Source: a virus. Taken from it: a stretch of DNA of 38,583 nucleotides. The notes under the pieces were generated by a model that was given only the letters and a program-made list of their open reading frames with translations, was not told the DNA's origin and did no database searches. A program made the position numbers and the translations under genes. The first letter of the stretch is position 1; every line of letters begins with the position of its first letter. The stretch is taken from positions 1 through 38,583 of IMG/VR virus record IMGVR_UViG_3300009412_002054; one strand, written 5' to 3'. This document shows positions 9,179 through 17,646 of this stretch, in pieces.

Positions 9179-12100
9179 TACCTTCCTATGTCCCTGGCGC
9201 TTCCGCCTCCAGGTTTTTCCGTGTTCTTATTGATTCCCTTGAGCTCTACTACTGCCAGTTGCAGTTCAGTTACTGTTGCAGCCGTATTGGCCTCAATGCG
9301 GGCTGTGGCAGTAAGCATATCTATCATGGCACTGTAGCCCTTCTCCTCCAGGAGGAAGCGTCGTTCATCGAGCTGAAAATGCTGCTTGGTGATGTCGAAT
9401 TGGCCCCGGAAGAGTCCGGTGAGTTCACTGGCTGTGGTCTCTGTAAGCTCCCTTCGGATCGCTCCCTGCAGGCCACGCTGCTGGGTACCGGTATCCAGTT
9501 CGTCGAGATCGAGTACGTCGGTCAGCTGGTTGTACCTATCCAGGGCTGCCTGTACCTGGGCATTGTAAGAGTCCCGGATTGCCTGGACTTCTCTCTCTGA
9601 GAGTTCGCCTTCACTCTCGGCAAAAGCCGCGAATTCTTCAAATAGACGCTGGAGGGGCTCCTCCAGGAGTTGATATTTGATGCTGTTGAAGATTGCCTGC
9701 TGCAGGATCCGCTCGATATCCCCGGCGAAATCTTCAAAGGAGTCATAGCCGCGCTTGAGGCCCTCGATGATACTATCGGCAATGGCGTCGCTGGTGGTAC
9801 CGGTAAATAATTCATTGGCCTGGCCCTCCAGGTCACCCAAAAGCCTATTGATATCTTCCCCTTCCTCGCGTAGCTGCCGCAACTGCTCGAAGAGCTCTTT
9901 GGCACGGTCCGTCAGCTGGCCACGCTCGTAGAGGCGTTCAATCTCTTCAAAGGTGAGCCCCAGAAGATCCGCATACTCATTGACCACTTTGGTCTTCCTT
10001 CCAATGCCTAAAAAGCCCCCATACTTTTCAGTCCGGCTCGAGGCGATGTACTGCTCGTTTCGGAGTTCCTGCAGGAGCAACCTTTCATCCTGGCGTAACT
10101 GTTCCTGTGCCAATTTAAGGGCTTCACGGCGGGCCTGGATGTTCTTCAGGGAAAGTTCTACCTCCTCGGCCAGTGCTATGTTACGTTCGCGCTGCAGGGC
10201 ATTAAGCCTTCGCTCACCGTCTTCGGCCAGTTGTTGAAGTCGGAGTATTTCAGCTCGTGCCTTCCGGGCGCTTTCACGAGCGCGGCGACCAATTGAGAAT
10301 ATACCGGTAATGGCATTTATGGCAGAAGTGAACCCCCCAACAATGTCACCTGTTGAAAATTTAGTATAAGCCTGAACAGCATCGCCAGCAACTTGACCGA
10401 GTTCTCCAATTGTAGAAATGGTATCGCCCAGGCCCTGATCAAAATAGGAAACTTCATCGCCCAATCTTTGGAAGGCGTCCGAAATGGCATAAATGTCATT
10501 GGCGATTTTCTGAAGTTTATCAGAAGCATCGGAATCAATGTCCTCCTCCAGGGCGTTAATCTTCTGGTTGATTTCCTGCGCCACCTCTTCGCTGAGTTGA
10601 CCAGCGGCTAAGAGGGCATTGACCATCCTTCGGGCATTCTCAACAACGGAACGGGCAGCCGTTTCGCTGAGGCCTTCCACGCCACGCATAAGGGCCTTAT
10701 ATTCGTCCGTCTCCTTTGCAAATGCCTCGTCCAGGGCATCCAACTCATTCTTAACCTGCTTTTTGAGTTCTTCAGCTGCAGACACAGCTCCTTCAGCCAA
10801 TAGTTGATTTCGCTGGACCTGGTAATCCGACAGAATCCGATTGCGACGTTCCTCGTAGGATTGCAAGCTGGCCAGTAAATCATTGTACTTATCACGCTGG
10901 GCTCGGTTGGCGGCGGCGAGCTCCTGATCAAGCAGACGGACGCGTTCGGCCTGGGCACCAGTGGCATAATTTTCGGCTACCGCCGCGTAGCTGTCTTCAT
11001 TCTCGGCAATACGTGATCGCAGGTATTCAGCATAGGTATCGAATTCTCCCAGCTGACCTTGGTACATCTCTCGGGCCTTTTCTATACCGAACTGCTTTTT
11101 GGCCTCCTCGAAGTCCTTGAAAAGGCGCTCCTGCTCCTGGAGCTCTTCCTTGAGTGCACGGGTCTGTTGTTTGAATTGCAGATCTGCTTCAGAGACGCGC
11201 TGAAGCTCCTCCAGACCAGAGAGATCGATTTGAACGTTGGCATTCTTGGGATCTTGATTGAATTCCTCCACAAGCCTTCGCACTTTGTCGAACTTGTCCC
11301 GCAGAGCCTGAAGTTCTTGCTCATCACGATCAAATTGCTTGCGGGAGTATTCCGCATCCAGGGCAGCAAGTCTTTCCAGGAGTGATTTCCGTTGTTTGAG
11401 TATTTCGGGAGAATCTGAATCACCTCCTGGGGTGAGGTCAAAGCCATAGGCTTTTGCTATTTCTGCCGCTTTACCGCTGAGTTTGGTGAAAACGTTGACG
11501 GCGTCCTCCTGAAGCTTATTCTGCTCTTCAATGAGTTCATTGATTTCTGTTTGAAGAGTTGATATCCGACCCTGGGCAGCCGTTTCTTCAATATTGGTAA
11601 AGATTCCCTGGGCCTGCTTGGAACTGCCTACTCCTTTGCGACGTGCCTCCTCAAGTTCCACTTGCTTATCGGCAATCTCTTGTTCGATTTCCAGTTGGCG
11701 CTGAGCACTTTCGGCCAGGGCTTTGGCCGCATCTGCAGAGGATTGCGCGGCTGCGGCTTTGTAGAGGGTCATCTCAATATAGGCCGGGGCATTCTTGATG
11801 AGTTCCTTTTCAGCCTGGTCCAGGGTCTCAACCTCACCGGTGGTAAGACCAAGTGTCTTGTTGTACTCCTTGAGGACGTCATCCTTATCCAATAGGCCGT
11901 CTTTTGCCAACTTAATGCTTGCCTGCAGGTCATTGACGTTCTGGATAGCCTTGATGTACTCAGTTGACTCAAAGGCTTTATTAAGAGCCTCCTGAGCCTT
12001 TTTCGTGGCATCAAGCTCATCTTTTGTTTTTACCAGATTGGATATAAGTGTAACCAGTTTTCCTCCATAGACAGTGAGAAGCGTTACCCCAAGGGTGAGG

Positions 12101-12534
12101 ACGGTATTCCAGGAAAAGAGTCCAGAGGCTACTTGCCTCCATACGGGGATGGTGGCCTTGCCTTCAGCCGCTAGGGCAGTATTCTGAACTCGTAGGCGGG
12201 CAATTTCATCGGCCAGGATGGGAATGTTGTTTGATATGGCCAGAAAACCTGTCTGTGCGTTAAAGGCGAAGTTGGGTAGTTCCCGGGTTACCTGATTGAT
12301 AGAATTCCCCAGGCTATTCCATTGGCGACCCTGACGGGCAATTGAGGCGGTGGTTTTATTCACCTCAATATCGGCATTCTTAAGGCCCCCGCTGATTTGT
12401 TGATTCACATCAGATGATACGTCCTCTGCCTCCTGAGCAATGCCCCGAAGATGCTTCTTGACCCTATCAGAATCTTTTTTGACCTGAGGTTCATTGATCA
12501 GGAATTCTACATCTATCGGATCGAATTTCTCCAT
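9178..12534 (-). CDS. Tail tape measure protein
   Basis: 1118 residues from the ATG at 12534; that A is also the last base of the upstream TGA. A GTG one codon earlier is possible but less likely. Long alpha-helical, Glu/Gln/Arg/Lys-rich coiled coils dominate (about 200-640 and 750-960). Hydrophobic segments lie near residues 130-160 ('LFSWNTVLTLGVTLLTVYGG') and 730-750 ('IVGGFTSAINAITGIF'). Length, coiled coils and a position just after the frameshifted chaperone are diagnostic of a tape measure, which sets tail length and is ejected with the DNA. At about 3 nucleotides per angstrom-scale repeat this implies a long, flexible siphovirus-type tail rather than the contractile tail of Mu itself. 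Confidence 0.9.
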   Translation of the reverse strand: MEKFDPIDVEFLINEPQVKKDSDRVKKHLRGIAQEAEDVSSDVNQQISGGLKNADIEVNKTTASIARQGRQWNSLGNSINQVTRELPNFAFNAQTGFLAISNNIPILADEIARLRVQNTALAAEGKATIPVWRQVASGLFSWNTVLTLGVTLLTVYGGKLVTLISNLVKTKDELDATKKAQEALNKAFESTEYIKAIQNVNDLQASIKLAKDGLLDKDDVLKEYNKTLGLTTGEVETLDQAEKELIKNAPAYIEMTLYKAAAAQSSADAAKALAESAQRQLEIEQEIADKQVELEEARRKGVGSSKQAQGIFTNIEETAAQGRISTLQTEINELIEEQNKLQEDAVNVFTKLSGKAAEIAKAYGFDLTPGGDSDSPEILKQRKSLLERLAALDAEYSRKQFDRDEQELQALRDKFDKVRRLVEEFNQDPKNANVQIDLSGLEELQRVSEADLQFKQQTRALKEELQEQERLFKDFEEAKKQFGIEKAREMYQGQLGEFDTYAEYLRSRIAENEDSYAAVAENYATGAQAERVRLLDQELAAANRAQRDKYNDLLASLQSYEERRNRILSDYQVQRNQLLAEGAVSAAEELKKQVKNELDALDEAFAKETDEYKALMRGVEGLSETAARSVVENARRMVNALLAAGQLSEEVAQEINQKINALEEDIDSDASDKLQKIANDIYAISDAFQRLGDEVSYFDQGLGDTISTIGELGQVAGDAVQAYTKFSTGDIVGGFTSAINAITGIFSIGRRARESARKARAEILRLQQLAEDGERRLNALQRERNIALAEEVELSLKNIQARREALKLAQEQLRQDERLLLQELRNEQYIASSRTEKYGGFLGIGRKTKVVNEYADLLGLTFEEIERLYERGQLTDRAKELFEQLRQLREEGEDINRLLGDLEGQANELFTGTTSDAIADSIIEGLKRGYDSFEDFAGDIERILQQAIFNSIKYQLLEEPLQRLFEEFAAFAESEGELSEREVQAIRDSYNAQVQAALDRYNQLTDVLDLDELDTGTQQRGLQGAIRRELTETTASELTGLFRGQFDITKQHFQLDERRFLLEEKGYSAMIDMLTATARIEANTAATVTELQLAVVELKGINKNTEKPGGGSARDIGR

Positions 12535-13264
12535 CACCTGGCCTTACGGGCTTTTAAGCGTTTTGCGAGTCCTTGACCGGTATCCTCTACCACTTTTTCC
12601 TCGCCATCGGGTTTCGTTTTAAATACACTGCGGTCGGCAATCATCAGCATTATGTTGGCGCGTGACACCTTCCAGAGTATGTAATGCCAGCTCCAGCCCG
12701 TTTCTTTTACGATCTGGTAGATGACTCCCCAGGGGCTATGCATGCCGGTATGGCTTAACTCCCCTGATTTTTCGGATCGTCCTGATCCTTTTGGCCCAGA
12801 TTTGGTCGGGTGATCGTCATCTGCCGTACCGATCTGGTAGTAGTCATAAAATCCTTTACTCCCCCGTAAACGAGCAGGGCTGATGCCAAGGTCATTATCT
12901 GTTGGGGAGTTGCTTTCCACCGGAGGTACCGGGCCAGAGGTCTTGTAAGGATCTTCCCGGACCAGTACCCATTCAAAATCGCTACGGCCACCGCTTTGCT
13001 GATGGACTTCCCGTGGACTTGGAGAAGGACCTGCGCCTGCTCGAAGGTGATTTTCTCCAGTTTGTCATCAGTGATCCCTGTGCTGGTGTAGTAAGCCGAT
13101 ACGCGCATCAAAGTGCCCATCGAGGGACACCTGAGCCTGAGCGTTATCGATTTTCGTATCCACCGGATAAACCAAGGGGCGGGAATTTTTACCTTCACGC
13201 CCCTGTGCAAAATGGTTTCTGCAGCCAGTCTTTCGACTGCAGGATTCTCACTTTTCTGACTCAT
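12534..13264 (-). CDS. Tail assembly chaperone, -1 frameshift extended form
   Basis: The downstream frame is open from 12920 to 12534 but has no convincing start of its own; it lies in the -1 frame relative to the 169-residue upstream gene, with a 166-base overlap. Continuing through a shift yields a protein of about 243 residues whose extra tail includes 'WGVIYQIVKETGWSWHYILWKVSRANIMLMIADR'. This matches the G/GT arrangement conserved between tail tube and tape measure genes. Candidate slip sites on the minus strand are GAAAAAT or the adjacent GGGG run, within seven codons of the zero-frame stop (about 12757-12775), or a GGGGGA run further upstream. Neither is a textbook heptamer. Confidence 0.65.
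12755..13264 (-). CDS. Tail assembly chaperone, zero-frame product (gpG-like)
   Basis: 169 residues, helical and basic, between the tail tube and tape measure genes. That position, together with a long overlapping -1 frame downstream, is the hallmark of gpG-type chaperones that coat the tape measure protein before tube polymerisation. The core (about residues 60-130: 'ITDDKLEKITFEQAQVLLQVHGKSISKAVAVAILNGYW') is a helical bundle. The C-terminal 40 residues are low complexity and lie in the overlap. The start is one base past the tail tube stop. Confidence 0.65.
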   Translation of the reverse strand: MSQKSENPAVERLAAETILHRGVKVKIPAPWFIRWIRKSITLRLRCPSMGTLMRVSAYYTSTGITDDKLEKITFEQAQVLLQVHGKSISKAVAVAILNGYWSGKILTRPLARYLRWKATPQQIMTLASALLVYGGVKDFMTTTRSVRQMTITRPNLGQKDQDDPKNQGS

Positions 13265-13265
13265 C

Positions 13266-13787
13266 CTACACGGTAGGCTCCTTGATGTCCATCGGTGCCA
13301 GGGCGGGGAACTCAGGAGTGAGTGGCGTGAGGCTCACATCCAGGGTCCAGATGTTGTTGCGCCGGAACTGGAAGTTCTTGGCCCCTACCACCTTCGCCCG
13401 GGGAATGACCATAATGGTGCCATCGAGCAGCGTGATAGTCACATGCTTGTAGATAATTCCCTGGTTGGCGGGCTTGCTCCAGATCTTCTCCTGCCCGACG
13501 GTGTTAACCTCTCCTCCGAGGAAGAGCTTCAGACGATCAGGCGAGGTATCCATGTACTCGAAAGAGAGCGTTTCGGCCCCCGGCTCACGAAAGGCCACTT
13601 TGGGGGTGTTGTTCATCTCGGCGTAAAGGTTCGTTTCGGTACCTTCTTCTTCGGTCATGTCAAAGGTGTCCCGGAAGATATCATCGAAAATATCCACCTC
13701 GGATCCGGCCAGCGCCCCACCATTGGCCGGGTCGATATCGGCGATCACGAAAGCACTGAATCCGTATTTATACTTGGTTGCAGGCAT
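13266..13787 (-). CDS. Major tail tube protein
   Basis: 173 residues, predicted beta-rich, acidic N-terminus ('VDIFDDIFRDTFDMTEEEGTETNLYAEMNNTPKVAF') and a C-terminal 'VVGAKNFQFRRNNIWTLDVSLTPLTP', typical of tail tube subunits of the HK97/lambda gpV-like fold in Bacteroidetes phages. It sits immediately before the frameshifted chaperone and tape measure, as expected. It would polymerise around the tape measure to form the tail tube. No sheath gene is visible next to it, again pointing to a non-contractile tail. Confidence 0.8.
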   Translation of the reverse strand: MPATKYKYGFSAFVIADIDPANGGALAGSEVDIFDDIFRDTFDMTEEEGTETNLYAEMNNTPKVAFREPGAETLSFEYMDTSPDRLKLFLGGEVNTVGQEKIWSKPANQGIIYKHVTITLLDGTIMVIPRAKVVGAKNFQFRRNNIWTLDVSLTPLTPEFPALAPMDIKEPTV

Positions 13788-13819
13788 GATTTATTGCGTT
13801 TTAATGGGTTATTGTATGG

Positions 13820-14437
13820 TTATACTTGCTCAGGATCGTTTACCTTCAGATCGGCCGGATCTTTCCCTCCATCACCGGACTTATTCGGATCCTCACCGCT
13901 ATCGCCGGAATCCTCCTGATTGTCCTCGTTACCGGCAGCGCCAGTATCGCTAGTGGCATCCGTATCGCTTTTCTTGGTGTCGGCCCCTGCAGCAAAGTGG
14001 GCGGCAATAGCCTGCCGGTAGGCCTCCTTGGACTGTTTCCCTTCCACGGTAACCTCCAGGCGCTCGGCCAGGGCCTTAAGCAATTTGAGTTTTGTGAGGG
14101 ATTCCAGGTAATTCGCCATTTCTTCCGCGCTCAAGGCATCCAAGGCCATCACCTCGGCAGACTTATTTGGCTGGGCCTCCTTTTTGGACTTGTCATCGCT
14201 TTCCTGGAAAATCGGGTCCTTCTGCTTTATCTCCTGCTCCCCGTGACGAATGTCCAGGACTTTGACCTCTTCCTTGTCTCTGCTGTGAACCTCGATTTTA
14301 CCATCCTTCAAACGGGAAGCAAAGGCTTCCGCTTCGTGTTGGGTGAAAAAGGCACGGCCATCACTTGCGATGAATACCTTATCAGCTTTGGGGTTGCGGG
14401 AAAAGACGAATTCGGCTACTTTATTGATTTTGCTCAT
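13820..14437 (-). CDS. Acidic-tailed phage protein between capsid and tail modules
   Basis: 205 residues. The N-terminal 50 ('KVFIASDGRAFFTQHEAEAFASRL') form a small module repeatedly found after capsid genes in Bacteroidetes phages. Residues 95-145 look like a HeH/LEM- or SAP-like helix pair ('MANYLESLTKLKLLKALAERLEVTVEGKQSKEAYRQAIAAHF'). The last 55 residues are a disordered Asp/Gly/Ser-rich tail. A structural or head-tail connector role is inferred from position; the function is unknown. Confidence 0.65.
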   Translation of the reverse strand: MSKINKVAEFVFSRNPKADKVFIASDGRAFFTQHEAEAFASRLKDGKIEVHSRDKEEVKVLDIRHGEQEIKQKDPIFQESDDKSKKEAQPNKSAEVMALDALSAEEMANYLESLTKLKLLKALAERLEVTVEGKQSKEAYRQAIAAHFAAGADTKKSDTDATSDTGAAGNEDNQEDSGDSGEDPNKSGDGGKDPADLKVNDPEQV

Positions 14438-14459
14438 GCTAAATGGCTTTTAAATGAGT

Positions 14460-14978
14460 TCATAAACTGCCCGAGATTATCCGGCCGGGCAGCTTTCGTA
14501 TGTATAGAAATGCCAGGAGAAAAGTCCCCACGACAAATACAATTCCCAGATAGAGAAAGGGCTTCATCCACCCGGGTATTTCCTTCTCCACCACCGTCTG
14601 AGTGGTGTCGGTCCGGGTTTCCTTCTCCCGGTAGAATTCGATGATTTCTTTGTATAGAGTAACGGCCGCTTTGAGCTCCTCGCACTCGCATTTGGCATCG
14701 ATCTGATTGCCATTCCTGGAGAGTGATAGGGTAGCCCCACCGGAGGTTTTCGTTGTGGGCTTTGGTCCCAGTCGATCCAAAACCTCGGACAGACTCACTG
14801 AGTCCTTCGGACGGGCTGTAAGCACCGTATCCTTCGCCTCCATCCGGGTGCTGACTGAATCCCTTTGAGTTGTTGTAGTTTGCGTGACTGGGGGTAGGTT
14901 GCTGGCACTCTTGCAAGAGGCTAACCCCAAGGATAATGATAGCAGCAAATACCAGGTTTTCGATAAGTATTCTGACAT
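14460..14978 (-). CDS. Lipoprotein with C-terminal membrane helix, unimolecular-spanin-like
   Basis: 172 residues. The N-terminus is a lipoprotein signal with lipobox Leu-Ala-Ser-Cys22; the middle is a polar, Thr/Lys/Glu-rich linker with a short helix (about 100-120); a membrane helix spans about 141-160 with basic residues after it. An outer-membrane lipid anchor plus an inner-membrane C-terminal helix is the architecture of unimolecular spanins (such as T1 gp11), which fuse the two membranes at lysis. The gene follows the endolysin by five bases, supporting a lysis role. A second frame overlaps it completely (14434-15012) but looks like a shadow. Confidence 0.7.
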   Translation of the reverse strand: MSEYLSKTWYLLLSLSLGLASCKSASNLPPVTQTTTTQRDSVSTRMEAKDTVLTARPKDSVSLSEVLDRLGPKPTTKTSGGATLSLSRNGNQIDAKCECEELKAAVTLYKEIIEFYREKETRTDTTQTVVEKEIPGWMKPFLYLGIVFVVGTFLLAFLYIRKLPGRIISGSL

Positions 14979-14983
14979 GGGGG

Positions 14984-15373
14984 TTAATCTTGCATTTCAT
15001 AGTGCGGTACATCTAGCTGGTGTGAAGGGAAGTTCCCGCCCCACCGGTTATCTTCGTGCAAGGACTCCCAGTAATCGCCCAGGGCCTGCAAGTCTTCTTT
15101 TCGCCAGGTGAGATCTTTGCCACCATTGATAAAGTGGTTCAGATCGATTGCCAGGCGTTTGTGATGCTGGCTATCCATGGTCCAGCTCCGTTTGCGGGTC
15201 TGCTCAAGACGAATCTGATCATCGAAAGTCAGCCCGTAGTAGTATAGGATTTGCTGATCCTTGGAGCGCCAAGCTTCCCCGAATGTGACACCGATATCGA
15301 GGGCAGCCCAGGCGTAGGCAATAAGCCTGGCCACGTTTTGGCTGAATATCTGTTGTCTCTCGCTCCTTTTCAT
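14984..15373 (-). CDS. Endolysin, M15-family L,D-/D,D-peptidase
   Basis: 129 residues, a single catalytic domain. The zinc-binding pattern of M15 peptidases is visible: Ser68-Gln-His70 ... Ala75-Ile-Asp77 (SxHxxxxAxD) and Asp121-Val-Pro-His124 (DxxH). 'GEAWRSKDQQ' near residue 32 and 'NRWGGNF' near 109 are also usual in phage M15 endolysins. It cleaves peptidoglycan cross-bridges or stem peptides at the end of the lytic cycle. There is no signal peptide, so it needs a holin. Followed directly by the spanin-like gene, forming a compact lysis pair placed between capsid and tail genes. Confidence 0.88.
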   Translation of the reverse strand: MKRSERQQIFSQNVARLIAYAWAALDIGVTFGEAWRSKDQQILYYYGLTFDDQIRLEQTRKRSWTMDSQHHKRLAIDLNHFINGGKDLTWRKEDLQALGDYWESLHEDNRWGGNFPSHQLDVPHYEMQD

Positions 15374-15393
15374 ACTTTGACCCCCGTAGGGAA

Positions 15394-15420
15394 GATCCGC
15401 TACCGCTTTGGCAGCGGATC
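15394..15420 (-). terminator. Strong hairpin between capsid and endolysin genes
   Basis: An 8-bp inverted repeat GATCCGCT ... AGCGGATC, with two further C-G pairs inside after one mismatch, lies in the only sizeable gap (93 bases) in the leftward late operon. There is no T-run on the minus side, so it may be a partial terminator or an RNA-stabilising or processing hairpin that keeps capsid mRNA more abundant than lysis mRNA. Confidence 0.45.
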
Positions 15421-15466
15421 CTTTTCTAACTAATCCAAATCCAAAGGGGTCCCCCCCTCAGGTCTT

Positions 15467-16585
15467 TTAGGCCGTCGGCTCTTCCCGTAAGAGGGCGATA
15501 CCCTTGTAATCCGCCCGGCGGGCCCGGGAACCGGTCCGTGCCAGGAAGGAGTAGATATCTCCGTAGAACTCGGGATCCCTCAGGCGCTCGAAGGCTTCTA
15601 CCCCGCCAAAGGCAAACTCAACAGCCTCCTTGTACCAGAACACGCTGGCCTCGCTGTCGGTGGCAGCGGCAGCTTCCCCGGGGGCCGCCACCGTGTCATC
15701 GCTCTTGGTTACCAGGGCGGCGCTGCGGGACATGATATTCCAGCCATTGGCCTTGTAGAGGATTCCCTTGCGGCGCTCCTCCTCGGTAACATTCTGGGAG
15801 TAGGTAGCCGTCACAATGCTATCGGCCGGGAACATCTCGGCCAGGGCTGTCGGCGAAAGCAGGCAATACATCATGCCATCCAACCAGCGGTCTTCCTGCA
15901 TGAACTTGGTCTGCATACGCTGCAGATCGTTGCGAGTATATGCTTTCCGGTTGCCGGTTGCTCCCGGGGCTACTCCTGCCCGGGCGGCACCTGTGGTATA
16001 GACCAGGTTACCTACGGGGATGGCACTGGCAGAATAGGCTCCCACGTTCGGGGAGTTGGTCCAGTTGTACAGGGTCCAGTTGGCAATAACCTGCCGGATT
16101 TTGGCAACATCCTCGGAGAGGACACTCTGTCGTTTGTCATACGACAATTCCTTGGTATCCGCGTGCGGGATGTGAACCGGATCGGTGGTGTATTCATCCA
16201 ACGGATACACGATGTCGGTATCGGTACGCTTGCGGATGGTAGCCGGTAGGGTGGTCCGGTTTTTGACAACATTGCCCGATCCTCCTGACTGCGGTATGTG
16301 GACTACTTTCGAGTTAATAACATTGTCATCCGCATTGTGGGAGGCCCGTAGGAATTCGTTGTTCTTGAATATCTCCTCCTCGATGTGATTCTGCCAGATC
16401 TCTACCTGGATAGCCCGTAGGGTACCGGCAAAGTCGCCGAATGAGAAGATTGTCCCCAGGACAAATGCCGCACCGGCCGAGGCGGCCAACACACTGACGC
16501 TGGGCTCAAAGAGCAGCGTGGCCACAAAGAAGTACACCAGGGTCAGGTACAGGAAATTCAGCGGTTTGAAGGTTAAGTTTTTCAT
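15467..16585 (-). CDS. Major capsid protein with hydrophobic N-terminus
   Basis: 372 residues. From about residue 55 the protein reads as a HK97-fold/Mu gpT-like capsid protein: 'GTLRAIQVEIWQNHIEEEIFKNNEFL', the 'VHIPQSGGSGNVVKNRTTLPATIRKRTDTDIVYPLDEYTTDPVHIPHAD' region, and 'AEMFPADSIVTATYSQNVT'. It is downstream of the protease/scaffold gene, the universal order. Odd feature: residues about 9-52 contain two hydrophobic, membrane-like segments ('FLYLTLVYFFVATLLF' and 'AASAGAAFVLGTIFSF'). These may be removed as a delta-like propeptide by the adjacent protease, or pack inside the shell. Confidence 0.85.
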   Translation of the reverse strand: MKNLTFKPLNFLYLTLVYFFVATLLFEPSVSVLAASAGAAFVLGTIFSFGDFAGTLRAIQVEIWQNHIEEEIFKNNEFLRASHNADDNVINSKVVHIPQSGGSGNVVKNRTTLPATIRKRTDTDIVYPLDEYTTDPVHIPHADTKELSYDKRQSVLSEDVAKIRQVIANWTLYNWTNSPNVGAYSASAIPVGNLVYTTGAARAGVAPGATGNRKAYTRNDLQRMQTKFMQEDRWLDGMMYCLLSPTALAEMFPADSIVTATYSQNVTEEERRKGILYKANGWNIMSRSAALVTKSDDTVAAPGEAAAATDSEASVFWYKEAVEFAFGGVEAFERLRDPEFYGDIYSFLARTGSRARRADYKGIALLREEPTA

Positions 16586-16650
16586 GGGTTCTCGTGCTTT
16601 TGCTATTCGCGTTTTGATTTGTGATTTATGGCAACCTGAAGGCCCAGGGG

Positions 16651-17157
16651 CTATCCGGCGTACTCCGTATTGAATCGGGCCTTGTACTTCTCTTTGAAGG
16701 CTTCCGGGTTCTCGCTCTTGAGCTGAACCAGCTTGCCCGCCTTGTCAAGCTCGTCCCAGGATAGCTTCAGGAGCTCAGAGTCTCCTTCTTTACCTGCCTT
16801 GGAGGCCAGGGTCTCCGCTACGCTCTTTTGTGCGGGTTTGGCGTCCAAAATAGCTTTGACGCTATCCAGATCGGACTTGCCGAGTTTGAGATAGTGCGGC
16901 TTCTCATCGGCGGTGATCTTGTGATCCTCCACGGCCTTGTCCAGAAGACTGTTCAGGGTAACAGTGGCCTGCTCCTCCCGGAGTGTCTTCAGGTTGGTTT
17001 CCGCTGTTTCTTTGGCGGTTGAGAGCTCAGTGATCTTGGCAGCCTGATCGGTGGCCAGGGTGACCAGTTTTTGCATCACCTCGGTAGGATCCATTTCGGC
17101 CCCTTCAGAAAGGGTCAACAGTTTGGCCGCTGAGGCCGATAGTTTGATTTTAGTCAT
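16651..17157 (-). CDS. Possible nested scaffold product (Mu Z-like)
   Basis: An in-frame ATG at 17157 begins 'MTKIKLSASAAKLLTLSEG', exactly where the protease domain ends and the helical scaffold begins. Initiation here would give a 168-residue scaffold alone, as phage Mu does with gene Z inside I. The sequence gives no clear independent ribosome-binding site, so this remains a candidate. Confidence 0.4.
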   Translation of the reverse strand: MTKIKLSASAAKLLTLSEGAEMDPTEVMQKLVTLATDQAAKITELSTAKETAETNLKTLREEQATVTLNSLLDKAVEDHKITADEKPHYLKLGKSDLDSVKAILDAKPAQKSVAETLASKAGKEGDSELLKLSWDELDKAGKLVQLKSENPEAFKEKYKARFNTEYAG

Positions 17158-17646
17158 GGGTTCGATTTTTGTTGTGTCAAATTGCTCGTATGCCTGGGAA
17201 AGTGTAACCATTTCCCCTTTTTCATTGTACAGCTGTACGGCCAGGGCTTCCGGGTTGCTGCCTGCATCTACAATGCTGGCCTCAATCATCCGGCTTTTGG
17301 TAAGCCAGATCTGCCCGTCAACGTTTTCCATCTCCAGGGGCAAGAGCCCGGCGCTGGCCATTCGGATCGTGCCGTTCTCAACCTTGTTGGCAATCTTCAG
17401 AGCGAAGTCGTCCGTATCATCAAATTGCGGTACTGCTGTAATGGCCGCCCCGTCGAGTTTGATCTCTGCCCAATTCCCCAGGGGCAATACTTCATCCCGG
17501 GACTCCCCACTAGGACGCTTGTGCATCCAAAGCATAATCGGGTTGTTGTTAAACAGGGAAAGGTCAATGCCCGAAGTGCGCACACGGAAGCCCTTATCAT
17601 TGAGGGCTTCGGTAGTAAGGGTAAGTCGCTTGTTGCTCTTTTTCAT
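16651..17646 (-). CDS. Prohead protease fused to scaffold
   Basis: 331 residues. Residues 1-145 are a HK97/Mu gpI-type prohead serine protease: His42 in 'MLWMHKRP', Ser98 in 'GTIRMASAGLLP', then the conserved 'MIEASIVDAGSNPEAL' strand. Residues 160-331 are helical, Glu/Lys/Ala-rich and match a scaffolding domain. Protease and scaffold in one gene with a possible internal start follow the Mu I/Z pattern. It acts in the procapsid, cutting itself and the capsid protein N-terminus. First gene of the leftward late operon. Confidence 0.88.
   Translation of the reverse strand: MKKSNKRLTLTTEALNDKGFRVRTSGIDLSLFNNNPIMLWMHKRPSGESRDEVLPLGNWAEIKLDGAAITAVPQFDDTDDFALKIANKVENGTIRMASAGLLPLEMENVDGQIWLTKSRMIEASIVDAGSNPEALAVQLYNEKGEMVTLSQAYEQFDTTKIEPMTKIKLSASAAKLLTLSEGAEMDPTEVMQKLVTLATDQAAKITELSTAKETAETNLKTLREEQATVTLNSLLDKAVEDHKITADEKPHYLKLGKSDLDSVKAILDAKPAQKSVAETLASKAGKEGDSELLKLSWDELDKAGKLVQLKSENPEAFKEKYKARFNTEYAG

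Noticed and set aside
13826-14644. 272-residue plus-strand frame opposite the 205-residue protein
   Set aside because: Lies against the direction of the whole operon and mirrors two real genes; hydrophobic content comes from their acidic/Lys codons read backwards.
14434-15012. 192-residue minus-strand frame overlapping the spanin-like gene
   Set aside because: After an N-terminal hydrophobic stretch the rest is a Gly/Arg/Ser/His-rich shadow of the real frame; the lipobox, linker and C-terminal helix of the other frame are far more coherent.
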